64,000 nucleotides of DNA from SZUA-430 sp964638635 (GCA_964638635.1 CAZXAQ010000003.1:33108-97107); one strand, 5' to 3'. Positions 42,061 to 51,146 are shown, numbered from the stretch's first letter. Program-made: numbers and translations. Notes: generated by a model not told the origin, from the sequence alone.

Positions 42061-42447
42061 TTAAACGTCCCCTTCGTCAACCTCTTCCACCACCTCTGGC
42101 CGCTTCACGTCGGAGTCGGCGCGCATCGCGCGCGCGTATTCGGCCTCAGAAATGTTCGAGAATTCCGGAGCGTCGGCGGCTTCTGCCATCGCGGCCTTCT
42201 CGGCCTCCGGCTCGTCGGTTTCGATGTGGCGTTGCAGGCTGAGCAGGAACTCTTCGCGAAGTCCCTCGGGCTTCATCTTCGTCGCCGCAATTTCGCGCAG
42301 CGCGACGACCGGGTTCTTGTCGTTGTCGCGGTCGACGGTCAGCGCCGAACCCGACGTGATCGAACGGGCACGATGCGCGGCCAACAGAACCAGCTCAAAG
42401 CGGTTCGGGATTTTGTCGACGCAATCTTCAACGGTAACGCGAGCCAT
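42061..42447 (-). CDS. rpoZ: RNA polymerase omega subunit
   Basis: 128 residues. MARVTVEDCVDKIPNRFELVLLA, read as the family N-terminus in two blocks, and ARSITSG followed by DRDNDKNPVVALREIA are diagnostic. The acidic C-terminal extension (ETDEPEAEKAAMAEAADAPE) is common in alphaproteobacterial omega. It stabilises the beta' subunit and, with ppGpp, takes part in the stringent response, matching its place directly upstream of rsh. Confidence 0.95.
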   Translation of the reverse strand: MARVTVEDCVDKIPNRFELVLLAAHRARSITSGSALTVDRDNDKNPVVALREIAATKMKPEGLREEFLLSLQRHIETDEPEAEKAAMAEAADAPEFSNISEAEYARAMRADSDVKRPEVVEEVDEGDV

Positions 42448-42529
42448 CGGGCGCGAGAGTCCTTCGCATGAGGGTGAGAAAGAAAATTAGCGTGCTGCGC
42501 CTGCGAAAACAAGGGCAAAACCGCAGATT

Positions 42530-43021
42530 TCAGGCCTCTTCGAGCCGTTCGAGCCCCGCCTCCCCAACATTTCCGAGGAGCGCGAGTACGCCCTCCCCCG
42601 TGTCAGGATGTCGCCAGGAAGGCGCGATGTCCGCCAGCGGCCTCAACACGAACGCCCGCTCGTGCAGCCTGGGATGCGGCAACATCAACTGCTCCACGTC
42701 GCTCGCGAGGCCGCCATAGTCGATCAGATCGAGGTCGAGCGTGCGCGGCTCATTGCGCGATTTGCGCACCCGCCCAAACGCCTTCTCGATCGCCATCAAC
42801 GCCTTCAAGAGTTCGCCCGGTAACAGCTGCGTCTTAACCTCGGCAACCGCGTTCACGAACGGCGGATCGGCCGGATTGGGCCACGCCGGCGTCCGATAGA
42901 ACGGCGACACCGCCACGACCTCGATCCCATGCCGCGGCATTACCGCGAGCGCGCGCCGCAGTGTCACCGCGGGCGGTCCCACGGGGGAGGGCATGTTCGC
43001 GCCCAAAGCCAGGTAAATCAT
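42530..43021 (-). CDS. folK: 2-amino-4-hydroxy-6-hydroxymethyldihydropteridine pyrophosphokinase
   Basis: 163 residues. MIYLALGANMPSPVG, VVAVSPFYRTPAW, PPFVNAVAEV and the signature EPRTLDLDLIDYGG are all typical of HPPK, followed by LMLPHPRLHERAFVLRPLADIAP. It transfers pyrophosphate from ATP to the pterin in folate synthesis. It is the first gene before rpoZ on this strand, 82 bases away, and divergent from the amidohydrolase pair. Confidence 0.95.
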   Translation of the reverse strand: MIYLALGANMPSPVGPPAVTLRRALAVMPRHGIEVVAVSPFYRTPAWPNPADPPFVNAVAEVKTQLLPGELLKALMAIEKAFGRVRKSRNEPRTLDLDLIDYGGLASDVEQLMLPHPRLHERAFVLRPLADIAPSWRHPDTGEGVLALLGNVGEAGLERLEEA

Positions 43022-43114
43022 GGGTTTGCTTTCACCATAGTGTGTGGATTCAAGCGATTTTCACTCGGACTGGAAAGTGCAATAGTTAGGGCGGGGGACC
43101 TTGGGGGACATCAC

Positions 43115-44521
43115 TTGATCAACGCACGCGTTCTAGCTGCCTGTTTAGCGGCTGCCTTGCTAGTCACCGGCTGCGCCACGACGGCCGCGGAAACACCCGC
43201 CGTTACGCGGCCGAAACTCGACCCCAAGGCCGACGCCAATCCGTTCCCGTCGACGTACAAGCCGCTCCCATCGACGCCGACCGCCTTCGTCGGCGCGACG
43301 ATCTTCACCGGCACCGGCGACAAGATCGAGAACGGCACGCTGCTGATGAAAGACGGCAAGATCGAAGCCGTCGGCGCGAACGTCGCCGTCCCGGCGGGCT
43401 ACACGGTGATCGACGCCAAGGGCAAATACATAACGCCGGGCATCATCGACGCGCACTCGCACTTGGGCGTCTACGCACAGCCGGGCGGTCAAGCGCTCTC
43501 CGACGGCAACGAAGCGACCAGTCCGAACACCGCCGAAGTCTGGGCCGAACACTCGATCTGGCCGCAGGACGAAGGCTTCAACGCCGTGCGCCGCGGCGGC
43601 GTGACGTCGATGCTGATTTTGCCGGGCTCGGCGAACCTGTTCGGCGGCCGCTCGGTCACGCTGAAAAACGTGCCGTCGACCACGATGCAAGGCATGAAGT
43701 TTCCCGGCGCCCCCTACGGCCTCAAAATGGCCTGTGGCGAAAACCCGAAACGGGTCTACGGCACCAAGAATCAGCAACCGTCGACGCGCATGGGTAACGT
43801 CGCGGGCTATCGCAAAGCGTGGCTTGAAGCGGCGAAATACGCGAAGAAGTGGGAGGCCTATTACGCCAGCGAAGGCAAAGGCGAAGCGCCCGACCGCGAC
43901 CTGAAACTCGACACGCTGGCCGGCGTTTTGAACGGCGAGATCCTGGTCGAGAACCATTGCTACCGCGCCGACGAAATGGCGATCATGATCGATATCGCCA
44001 AGGAGTTCGGCTACAAGATCGCGGCCTTCCACCACGGTTCCGAGGCCTACAAGGTCGCCGACCTTCTGGCAAAAGAGGGCATCTGCGTCGCCACCTGGGC
44101 GGGCTGGTGGGGCTTCAAGATGGAATCGATCGACGGCATCGAAGAAAATGCAGCCCTCGTGCACGCGGCCGGCGGCTGTGCGGTCATTCACTCCGACGAC
44201 CCGATCCTCTCACAGCGCCTGAACCAGGAAGCGGCGGCCGCGCTCGCGGCCGGCCGGCGCCACGGGCTCAACATCTCCGACGCCGAAGCGATCAAATGGA
44301 TCACCGCCAATCCGGCGAAGATGATGGGCATCGCCGATAAGACCGGCTCGCTCGAAGCCGGCAAAATGGCGGACGTCGTTTTGTGGAACGCAAACCCGCT
44401 CTCGATCTATGCGAAGACCGAGAAAGTCTTTATCGACGGCGCGCTGATGTACGACCGCAACGACAAGAAATACCAACCGAAATCCGACTTCATGCTCGGC
44501 CAACCGAAGGGAGGCGAATAA
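43115..44521 (+). CDS. Amidohydrolase-family lipoprotein (metal-dependent)
   Basis: 468 residues from TTG 43115, preceded by GGGGGACATCAC. The signal peptide ends in the lipobox VTGC (Cys20), so the protein is probably a membrane-anchored periplasmic enzyme. The imidazolonepropionase/dihydroorotase-like fold is shown by GKYITPGIIDAHSHLG with metal ligands His114 and His116, later His residues in LVENHCYRADEM and AAFHHGSEA, and the catalytic Asp in VIHSDDPILS. Substrate unknown; probably a cyclic amide or dipeptide. The stop overlaps the start of the next gene (TAATG), so both are made together. Confidence 0.88.
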   Translation: MINARVLAACLAAALLVTGCATTAAETPAVTRPKLDPKADANPFPSTYKPLPSTPTAFVGATIFTGTGDKIENGTLLMKDGKIEAVGANVAVPAGYTVIDAKGKYITPGIIDAHSHLGVYAQPGGQALSDGNEATSPNTAEVWAEHSIWPQDEGFNAVRRGGVTSMLILPGSANLFGGRSVTLKNVPSTTMQGMKFPGAPYGLKMACGENPKRVYGTKNQQPSTRMGNVAGYRKAWLEAAKYAKKWEAYYASEGKGEAPDRDLKLDTLAGVLNGEILVENHCYRADEMAIMIDIAKEFGYKIAAFHHGSEAYKVADLLAKEGICVATWAGWWGFKMESIDGIEENAALVHAAGGCAVIHSDDPILSQRLNQEAAAALAAGRRHGLNISDAEAIKWITANPAKMMGIADKTGSLEAGKMADVVLWNANPLSIYAKTEKVFIDGALMYDRNDKKYQPKSDFMLGQPKGGE

Positions 44522-45804
44522 TGACCCGCTTCGCCATCCTCAGCCTTGTCGCCCTGATCTTCGCGCAGGCCGCCGCGGCCGACACTGTCGCGATCACGAA
44601 CGCACGCATCCACACGATGAGCCGCGCCGGCGACGTTCAAGGCACCGTGCTCATCCACAACGGCTGGGTCGCCCAAGTCGGCCCCCGCGTGCGCGTCCCC
44701 GCAAACGCGACCGTGATCGACGCGAAGGGCGGCGAGGTCACGCCGGGCTTCTTCGTGGTCGGCACGAACTTGGGCGCGGTCGAAGTCGACCTCGTCAAGG
44801 AAACGAACGACAACGCGACCGCGAACTCGAGCTTGAGCGCCGCGTTCAACATCGCCTACGGCATCGACCCGAACTCCGTCGTCATTCCCGTCGCCCGCCT
44901 CGGCGGCGTGACGCGCGCACTGGTGACGCCGTCCTACGCCGATGGCGAAGACCGCGAACTCCTGTTCGCGGGCCAAGCCGCCGTCATCACGCTGGCGGAA
45001 GGCGCAAACCCGGTGACACGCGCGCGCGTCGCACAAGTGCTCGAACTGGGTGAGAGTGGTGCCGCCCGCGCCGGCGGCGGCCGCGGCTCCGCGATCACGG
45101 CTCTGCGCGCCGACCTCGACGACGTGCGCTGGTACGCGCGCCGCCGTGGCGCCTACAACAGCGGCGGCACCCGCGAACTGCGCTTCACAAAGGCCGACCT
45201 CGACGCGCTCGTCCCCGTCGTGCGCGGCCGCATGCCGCTGATCGTCGGCGTCCACCGCGCCGCCGACATCCGCGAAGTGCTGAAACTCGCGCGCGAGTAC
45301 CGCCTGAAGATCGTGCTCGCCGGCGCCGAGGAAGGCTGGATGGTGGCCGATGAAATCGCCCGCGCCCGCGTGCCGGCGCTGCTGAACCCGACCGCGAACC
45401 TGCCGTCGAGCTTCGAAGCCCGCGGCTCGACCATGGAAAACGCCGCAAGGCTGCACGCCGCCGGCGTCACGATCGCAATCGCCAACGGCGACGGCGGCCA
45501 CCGCGCCCGCGAGGCGCGCTACAACGCCGGCAACGCAGTGGCCCACGGCCTACCGCACAACGCGGCCCTGGCCGCGCTCACGATCAACCCCGCCCGCATC
45601 TTCGGTGAAACCAAAGTGGGCTCCATCGAACGCGGCAGGCAGGCCGACATCGTCGTGTGGACCGGCGACCCGCTCGAACCCGCGAGCCAACCGATCGCGA
45701 TCCTGATCAAAGGCGCGCTGCAGCCGATGGACTCCCGCGCCGAGGAACTGGCAAAGCGCTACCGCACCCTGGGCACTCCCTACCCGCCTGCATATCGAGA
45801 TTAG
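44521..45804 (+). CDS. Amidohydrolase-fold secreted protein lacking metal ligands
   Basis: 427 residues, ATG overlapping the previous stop by one base, with GAGGCG upstream. A signal peptide ends FAQAAAADT. The fold matches its partner (VTPGF strand, INPARIFGETKVGSIERGRQAD at the end), but the metal site is gone: where the partner has IIDAHSHLG this has FFVVGTNLG, so both His ligands are Gly and Asn. The HHG and HSDD positions are also replaced (LAGAEE, ANGDGG). One His (GVHRAAD) remains. It is probably an inactive subunit or binding partner of the upstream enzyme. Confidence 0.85.
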   Translation: MTRFAILSLVALIFAQAAAADTVAITNARIHTMSRAGDVQGTVLIHNGWVAQVGPRVRVPANATVIDAKGGEVTPGFFVVGTNLGAVEVDLVKETNDNATANSSLSAAFNIAYGIDPNSVVIPVARLGGVTRALVTPSYADGEDRELLFAGQAAVITLAEGANPVTRARVAQVLELGESGAARAGGGRGSAITALRADLDDVRWYARRRGAYNSGGTRELRFTKADLDALVPVVRGRMPLIVGVHRAADIREVLKLAREYRLKIVLAGAEEGWMVADEIARARVPALLNPTANLPSSFEARGSTMENAARLHAAGVTIAIANGDGGHRAREARYNAGNAVAHGLPHNAALAALTINPARIFGETKVGSIERGRQADIVVWTGDPLEPASQPIAILIKGALQPMDSRAEELAKRYRTLGTPYPPAYRD

Positions 45805-45823
45805 CCTCGCCCAAACAAAATCT

Positions 45824-45850
45824 TCATGGACGGGCTTGACCCAGCCATGA
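45824..45850. repeat. Short REP-like palindrome
   Basis: TCATGGACGGGCTTG is followed by ACCCAGCCATGA, an imperfect palindrome (TCATGG / CCATGA outer arms) with the core of the elements at 29208 and 52121. It sits between the convergent amidohydrolase and TonB-domain genes, the usual place for such elements. Confidence 0.55.
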
Positions 45851-45883
45851 CGCCTTTTGAGGTCGAGGGTTATGTCCCCACGA

Positions 45884-46261
45884 TTAATTCAGTGCATACG
45901 CAACATGCACCTTCATGCGCCGATCCGCGGGAAGCTTCGCCACATCCGCCGGCGCATAGCGCCACTGGCGCACGGCCTCAGCCGTCACCTGCTCGAACAC
46001 GCCCTTCGGCTCGCTCTCGAGCACGCAGGCGGAGGCAAGCCGGCCATCGGCCTCCAACGAAACCAAGAGATCGACGGAGCCTCCGGCCGCAGTTTTGACG
46101 GCCGGGTCCTTCGGGATCACGAACACGCTCGGATTGAACGTGGATGCCGCCTCATCGCGAAACGCCGCGCGCTCCGCGTCCGTGCACCACAACGCGTCGT
46201 CAGCGCTCGCGGACAACGCCGCGAACACCAACGCGCTCAGTGATAACGAAAACGCCCTCAG
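45884..46261 (-). CDS. Periplasmic protein with TonB C-terminal-like domain
   Basis: About 125 residues if begun at CTG 46261, which overlaps the upstream gene's TGA; no ATG, GTG or TTG gives a complete signal peptide, though a TTG and GTG lie inside it. The signal reads RAFSLSLSALVFAALSASAD. The rest follows the TonB C-terminal pattern: GGSVDLLVSLEADGRLASA then VLESEPKGVFEQVTAEA and VRQWRYAPA. There is no N-terminal membrane anchor or Pro-rich linker, so it is not a canonical TonB. It is probably coupled to the hydrolase gene upstream. Confidence 0.55.
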   Translation of the reverse strand: MRAFSLSLSALVFAALSASADDALWCTDAERAAFRDEAASTFNPSVFVIPKDPAVKTAAGGSVDLLVSLEADGRLASACVLESEPKGVFEQVTAEAVRQWRYAPADVAKLPADRRMKVHVAYALN

Positions 46262-47073
46262 TGCCCGCTCGACGGATAGGCAAACCGCCGCCAGGTCGAA
46301 ACGTTGCGGTCGAACGGCGCCCATTCCTTCTCGGGTAGCGCCAACCGGTCGGCGACGGCGAAGAACACGGCCGGGTTCACGCCGAGGCCGCAATGGCTCA
46401 CCGTGTTGTAGACCTCGATGTTGTCCGTGTGCTTCGATTTCTTCTCGACGCACATCTGCCAAGCGACAACGCCGTCGCCCTTGGAGTAAATCGCGGTCGT
46501 GGGAATGCCCTTCGGCGCTTCGGAAAGATTGTCGAACGCCTCTTGCATCGTTTGCGGGTCGAGCTCCTGGCCCGTTACCGCTTGATAGATGCGCCACACA
46601 TGATTGGCGCGCGGATTGGCGCCGAACGGCGAGCCCAACGTGATCACCTGGCGCACGTATTTCGGATACCGCTTGGCGAGCTCGCGCGACATGATTCCGC
46701 CAAGGCTCCAGCCCACAAGGCTGACCTTGCGCTTCGACTTGCGGTAAATCGACTCAAGCCGCTGGCCGAGCAACTCGCCTTCGGGCCCAATCGCGTGCGG
46801 CCCCAAATTGCGGCCGAGGCCCCAACAATGCGTGTCGTAGCTCTTGCCGGTCAGGAACCGCCGCAACGGCGCTGTCGTCCCACCGCCTGCCAAAAACCCG
46901 GGCAGCACCATGACCGGATGTCCGTCACCCGATGGCGCGAAACTGAGCAGTGGGGAGGCCCCCTGCAGGCTCAGGAAATCGCCAACCGCCCGTCCGGCCT
47001 CAGTGAGGGCCAGAACAAGGGAAGGCGGCTTGATCCTCTCAACGCCAAGCGATGCAGCGTCTACAACGGCCAT
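46258..47073 (-). CDS. Alpha/beta hydrolase (lipase/esterase type)
   Basis: 271 residues from ATG 47073, preceded by GGGGGC 6-8 bases upstream; longer starts lack ribosome sites. VMVLPGFLAGGG gives the oxyanion region and LVGWSLGGIMSRELA the nucleophile elbow Ser. The candidate acid is in YSKGDGVVAW and the His in VSHCGLGVNP. ITLGSPFGANPRANHVW is common in proteins annotated as triacylglycerol or wax lipases. It is divergent from a TetR gene and near a wax ester synthase and phasin, suggesting mobilisation of storage lipid (inference). Confidence 0.8.
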   Translation of the reverse strand: MAVVDAASLGVERIKPPSLVLALTEAGRAVGDFLSLQGASPLLSFAPSGDGHPVMVLPGFLAGGGTTAPLRRFLTGKSYDTHCWGLGRNLGPHAIGPEGELLGQRLESIYRKSKRKVSLVGWSLGGIMSRELAKRYPKYVRQVITLGSPFGANPRANHVWRIYQAVTGQELDPQTMQEAFDNLSEAPKGIPTTAIYSKGDGVVAWQMCVEKKSKHTDNIEVYNTVSHCGLGVNPAVFFAVADRLALPEKEWAPFDRNVSTWRRFAYPSSGH

Positions 47074-47221
47074 CTTTAAGCCCCCGCTACCTGTGCGAGT
47101 CATGACACTCGACACACTCTAGACGCTAGGGTCAATCGGGGGCACTTGCCAAGCCCGCCTGGCGAAACAAGCAGCGGTAAATCAAAGGGTTGCATGGAGT
47201 ACAATCGCCCCGCTAGAGTCG

Positions 47222-47237
47222 TCTCTATCGTTAGAGA
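47222..47237. promoter_or_regulatory. Candidate TetR operator
   Basis: A perfect inverted repeat TCTCTA-TCGT-TAGAGA, 38 bases upstream of the TetR gene start and inside the divergent interval it shares with the hydrolase gene. TetR proteins commonly bind such palindromes to repress themselves and a divergent neighbour. Short arms make this tentative. Confidence 0.4.
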
Positions 47238-47274
47238 TAGGGTGCAGTTTGTGCGGCTGCGAGGGATGGTTTCG

Positions 47275-47931
47275 ATGTCGGACGGCTATGAGACCGCCGA
47301 AGCACGCCGCGGGGCTTGGGAAAACCGCATGTCGAGGCGTGAACGCAAAAAGCTAGAAACCCGCCGGCGCATCCTCGATGCGGCCCTGCGGCTGATGGCA
47401 GACAAGCCTTACGATCAGGTCCGTATCGAAGACATTTGCACCGAAGCGGATGTCGCAAATGCTACGTTTTTCCTACACTTTCCGAACAAATCGGCCCTTG
47501 TGCTCGCCTACAACGAAGACGTCGCGGCAAAGGTCGAAGAGAAGCTTGCGAGCGACGGCCTCGACGCATCGGGACGGCTGCAGATGCTGCTGAAGGTCTA
47601 TCTGGCCGAGTGGGGCACGCACAGCCATCTGATGCGCCAAATCGTCCTGGAACTGATCTCCCAGCCAGCCTCTGGCGCCACGTTCAACGAGGTCTCCCCG
47701 GGCCTCCTGGCGCTCGTGGGCGACATCGTACGCGATGGTCAAAAATCAGGCGAGTTCAGCAAGAAAATTGGGCCAGAAACTGCTGCTCTGGCGCTCATTG
47801 CTGCCTGGAATGCACTCGCCATCACCTGGGCGAAAACCGGCGACACCAAGCACACCGCCGAGGCACATTGGCAGACGCTGGAGGTCTTTTTGAACGGTCT
47901 CCGGGTGCGCGACGGACTGTCGCGCCAGTAA
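47275..47931 (+). CDS. TetR-family transcriptional regulator
   Basis: 218 residues from ATG 47275, for which GAGGGA is well placed; the frame is open further upstream without support. The helix-turn-helix spans about residues 23-70: KKLETRRRILDAALRLMAD, DQVRIEDICTEADVANATFF and HFPNKSALVLAYNEDVA. The C-terminal ligand domain is helical (YLAEWGTHSHLMRQIVLELI). It lies between a divergent lipase-like gene and the wax ester synthase gene, both likely targets. An inverted repeat at 47222 could be its site. Confidence 0.9.
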   Translation: MSDGYETAEARRGAWENRMSRRERKKLETRRRILDAALRLMADKPYDQVRIEDICTEADVANATFFLHFPNKSALVLAYNEDVAAKVEEKLASDGLDASGRLQMLLKVYLAEWGTHSHLMRQIVLELISQPASGATFNEVSPGLLALVGDIVRDGQKSGEFSKKIGPETAALALIAAWNALAITWAKTGDTKHTAEAHWQTLEVFLNGLRVRDGLSRQ

Positions 47932-47983
47932 CTCTAGTCAGTTTCCATCAGAGAATAATCAATGTTTTTCGCAGAAATTGAAC

Positions 47984-48000
47984 GGTGACGGAATGTCACC
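47984..48000. promoter_or_regulatory. Inverted repeat upstream of the wax ester synthase gene
   Basis: GGTGAC-GGAAT-GTCACC, perfect 6-base arms with a 5-base spacer, about 190 bases before the wax ester synthase start and 50 bases after the TetR stop. It could be a regulator site or a minor hairpin. The rest of the 47932-48190 interval is relatively AT-rich; a TTGAAC at 48024 with TATATG at 48045 may be part of a promoter. Confidence 0.28.
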
Positions 48001-48190
48001 GATCACTTTTGTGCAATGCACCATTGAACCTCACTCCATTTTCTTATATGCACCTGCGAAGAGACGAAAGCGGGAAACAACCCGCACCGTCTGGCGTTAA
48101 CCCGGCGATGGCGTGAGAATTTCTCCGGGGCTGATGAGTCAATTTGGCAACAGGCCTAACGGACGAACAAAAGAATCAAAGGGCAGGAAA

Positions 48191-49735
48191 ATGGAACAAC
48201 TCTCACCGATGGACACGGGGTTCCTCTACCTCGAAACGCCGCGCACGCCGATGCATATCGGCTCCATTGCCATCTACGACCCGTCGACCGCGCCGAACAG
48301 CTTCGTGCGCTTCAAGGACATTCTGGGCCACATTGAAGAACGCCTGCATTTGGCGAAGAGCTTTCGCCGCAAGCTCGCGAACGTTCCGCTGAGCCTCGAT
48401 TATCCGTATTGGGTCGACGATCCCGACTTCGACCTCGAATATCATGTACGCCACATCGCACTTCCCCAACCGGGCGACTGGCGCCAGCTCTGCATCCAAG
48501 CCGCACGTTTGCACTCGCGCCCGATGGATCTCTCGAAGCCCCTCTGGGAATTCACGGTCATCGAAGGGCTGAACAACATTCCGGGTGTGCCGAAGGGCTC
48601 CTACGCGATCGTCTCGAAGATTCACCACGCCGCGATCGACGGCGTCTCCGGCGTCGACATCATGAACGCCGTGCACAGCCTTGATCCGGTCGGTGCGGTG
48701 AACCCGCCCGACCGCCCCTGGATTCCTGAGCGCACGCCGACCTCGGTCGAGTTGCTCGCCCGCGCGCAGATCAACACGCTCGCGACGCCCGTTCGCCTCG
48801 CGCGCCTCGCCGGCGACGTGGCACCCGGTCTCGTGAAGTCGGCCTTGGGCCTCATCCGTGGCAACTTCCGCACCTCGATCGGCCGCGTGCCGCGCACGCG
48901 CTTCAACGGCTCGGTGACGCAGAACCGCGTCGTCGACGGCCGCGACTTCTCGCTGGGCGACATCAAGGACATCCGCGCCCGCTGGCAAGGTGCCACCGTC
49001 AACGACGCGATCGTCGCGATCTGCGGCGGCGCAATGCGCAAATACCTCAAGGGTAAGAGCGAGCTTCCCTCGGAATCGCTGGTCGCCATGGCCCCGATCT
49101 CCGTCCGCGCCAAAGACGAACGCGGCGCGCTCGGCAACCAAGTTGCCGCGATGACGATCCCGATCGGCACGCACATCGCCGACCCGTTCGGCCGCATGCA
49201 ATACGTGCACGAGGAAGCGGAAAACTCGAAGGCGCTGACGAACGCCGCCGGCGCGCGTCAGATGACCGAGTACGCCCGCCTGATGCCCTCGACGCTGTCG
49301 GGCCTCGCCGCGCGCCTCTATGTGCGCCTCGGCATGGCGAACCGCATCGCCCCGATGTTCAACACGGTGATCACGAACATCCCGGGCCCGCCGATCCCGC
49401 TCTATATGAATGGCGCGCGCCTCGTCGCGCAGTTCGGCTTAGGTCCGGTGTTCGAAGGCATGGGCATCATCCACCCGGTCTTCAGCTACTGCGGCCGCAT
49501 CTCGGTGGCGTTCACCTCCGACCGCTCGATCATGCCGGATCCGGAGAACTACGCGAACTGCCTGCAGGAATCGTTCGAAGAACTGAAAGCGGCCGCGCTG
49601 AAGAAGCCGATCCCCGCGCCAAAGGTCGAACCGGTTCCGGTCGCGATCGTCTCCGAAACGCCGGGGCCCGCCAAGAAGAAATCGAAGCCCCGTAAGCGCA
49701 AGCCGAAGCTCACCATCGTTTCGGCCGCCGAGTAA
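48191..49735 (+). CDS. Wax ester synthase / acyl-CoA:diacylglycerol acyltransferase
   Basis: 514 residues from ATG 48191, with GGGCAGGAAA upstream. MEQLSPMDTGFLYLETPRTP is the WS/DGAT N-terminus, the catalytic HHAAIDG motif is at residues 145-151, and the C-terminal domain has NRIAPMFNTVITNIPGPPIPLY and a Lys-rich tail. The enzyme makes wax esters or triacylglycerol from acyl-CoA at the membrane surface. It sits with a hydrolase and a phasin downstream and a TetR gene upstream, in what looks like a storage-lipid locus. Confidence 0.93.
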   Translation: MEQLSPMDTGFLYLETPRTPMHIGSIAIYDPSTAPNSFVRFKDILGHIEERLHLAKSFRRKLANVPLSLDYPYWVDDPDFDLEYHVRHIALPQPGDWRQLCIQAARLHSRPMDLSKPLWEFTVIEGLNNIPGVPKGSYAIVSKIHHAAIDGVSGVDIMNAVHSLDPVGAVNPPDRPWIPERTPTSVELLARAQINTLATPVRLARLAGDVAPGLVKSALGLIRGNFRTSIGRVPRTRFNGSVTQNRVVDGRDFSLGDIKDIRARWQGATVNDAIVAICGGAMRKYLKGKSELPSESLVAMAPISVRAKDERGALGNQVAAMTIPIGTHIADPFGRMQYVHEEAENSKALTNAAGARQMTEYARLMPSTLSGLAARLYVRLGMANRIAPMFNTVITNIPGPPIPLYMNGARLVAQFGLGPVFEGMGIIHPVFSYCGRISVAFTSDRSIMPDPENYANCLQESFEELKAAALKKPIPAPKVEPVPVAIVSETPGPAKKKSKPRKRKPKLTIVSAAE

Positions 49736-49741
49736 GCACGC

Positions 49742-50650
49742 ATGCCGCAAGTCAAAGCCAACACCCTGACGATCGAGTACGAGGACATGGGGCCGAAGGA
49801 CGGCCCCGTGATTCTCCTCGTCATGGGACTTGCGGCGCAAATGACGTTCTGGCCGGACGCGATGTTGAAGGCGTTCACGGATGCGGGCTTCCGCGTCATC
49901 CGCTTCGACAACCGCGACATCGGCCTGACCTCGAAGCTGCACGGCAAGCGCGCGCCGAACCCGATCGTGCAAACGGCGGCGCGCGTCATCGGGTTCACGG
50001 GCCTCGCACCCTACACGCTGCACGATATGGTGAAAGACACCGTCGGCCTTTTGGACGCGCTCAAGATCAAGAAGGCCCACCTCGTCGGCGTCTCGATGGG
50101 CGGCATGATCTCGCAGCTGATGGCGGGCACGCATCCGGACCGCGTCGCCTCCTTGACTTCGATCATGTCGGGCACGCTGAACCCGCGTCTGCCGGGCCCG
50201 AGCGCACGCATCACAATGCCGCTGTTCCTAAACCGCCCGAAATCGACCACACGCGACGACATCATTAAGCGCACCGTCGAGATGTGGAGCCTGATCCGCA
50301 CCGAAGGCGACGATCACAGCGAAATCGAAGCGAAGCTCGCGCACGCGTTCGATCGCTCGTACTATCCGGCCGGCGTACGGCGGCAACTCGCCGCAATTAT
50401 TGCAACGGGCGACATTCGACCCCACCTGAAGAAGATCACGGCGCCCACGCTCGTGATTCACGGCTCGAAGGACCCCTTGGCGCCGCTTGAAGGCGGCAAA
50501 GACTCGGCGCGCACGATTCCCGGCGCCCGGCTCGAAATCATCGAAGGCATGGCGCACGACCTGCCGAAAAAGTTTCTCCCGCGGATCACCGCGCTGATCG
50601 TCGATCACGCGAAGTCCGCGGAGAAAGCCGTCGCAAAACGCGCGGCATAG
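49742..50650 (+). CDS. Alpha/beta hydrolase
   Basis: 302 residues, beginning 6 bases after the acyltransferase stop, so the two are co-transcribed. Nucleophile elbow LVGVSMGGMISQLMA, oxyanion region LLVMGLAAQMTFW, acid in HGSKDPLAP and His in EGMAHDLPKKF. RFDNRDIGLTSKL is shared with esterases annotated as lipases or peptidases. A role in hydrolysing acyl esters made by its neighbour is plausible but unproven. The C-terminus is Lys/Ala-rich. Confidence 0.87.
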   Translation: MPQVKANTLTIEYEDMGPKDGPVILLVMGLAAQMTFWPDAMLKAFTDAGFRVIRFDNRDIGLTSKLHGKRAPNPIVQTAARVIGFTGLAPYTLHDMVKDTVGLLDALKIKKAHLVGVSMGGMISQLMAGTHPDRVASLTSIMSGTLNPRLPGPSARITMPLFLNRPKSTTRDDIIKRTVEMWSLIRTEGDDHSEIEAKLAHAFDRSYYPAGVRRQLAAIIATGDIRPHLKKITAPTLVIHGSKDPLAPLEGGKDSARTIPGARLEIIEGMAHDLPKKFLPRITALIVDHAKSAEKAVAKRAA

Positions 50651-50691
50651 ACTGACCTTGAAACCCTGGTTGAAGACGGAGACGAAAGACA

Positions 50692-51120
50692 ATGACGAAA
50701 GCGAAAAAGAAGGCGAACGGCCGCACGAAGGCCCAGCCGAAGTTCGAGACGTTTGCCGACATGAACGGCGTGCGCAACCAAGCGACGCACTTCGTCGCCC
50801 GCGTGCAGGACGGTCTGCGCGACGCCGGCGAAGCGTTCCGCGAAGCGGGCGAAGCGCTCAGCCACGAAGGCCGCAAGGTCGCGCTGAAGCTCGTCGACAA
50901 CACGCAAGACAACGTTGTGTGGAGCTTCGAAGCTCTGCGCGACACGCTCCAGGCTGAGACCTTCGCCGATGCGGTGAAGATTCAACAGCACGCCGTGACG
51001 GAGCTCTTCCGCCGCTCGATCCGCCAGATCCGCGAAGTCAGCGAGATCGTCGGCTCCAGCGGTCAGAAGACCATCAAGCCGATCACGAAGTTCGTCGCTT
51101 CAGTCCGCCGCGCGGCCTAA
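50692..51120 (+). CDS. Phasin-family protein
   Basis: 142 residues. After a basic N-terminus (MTKAKKKANGRTKAQPK) the chain is amphipathic helix throughout: VARVQDGLRDAGEAFREAGE, NVVWSFEALRDTLQAETFAD and IQQHAVTELFRRSIRQIREV, the alternating pattern of the phasin_2 family. Phasins coat polyhydroxyalkanoate or lipid granules. Its position after the acyltransferase and hydrolase supports a granule-associated role. A terminator follows. Confidence 0.82.
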   Translation: MTKAKKKANGRTKAQPKFETFADMNGVRNQATHFVARVQDGLRDAGEAFREAGEALSHEGRKVALKLVDNTQDNVVWSFEALRDTLQAETFADAVKIQQHAVTELFRRSIRQIREVSEIVGSSGQKTIKPITKFVASVRRAA

Positions 51121-51146
51121 GCGAAAAAGGGGCTCCGTCTAAACCA

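Noticed and set aside
44407..45546. A 379-codon minus-strand frame opposite the second amidohydrolase
   Set aside because: Composition dominated by Ala, Gly, Asp and His without motifs; the plus-strand gene has a signal peptide, fold and coupled start.
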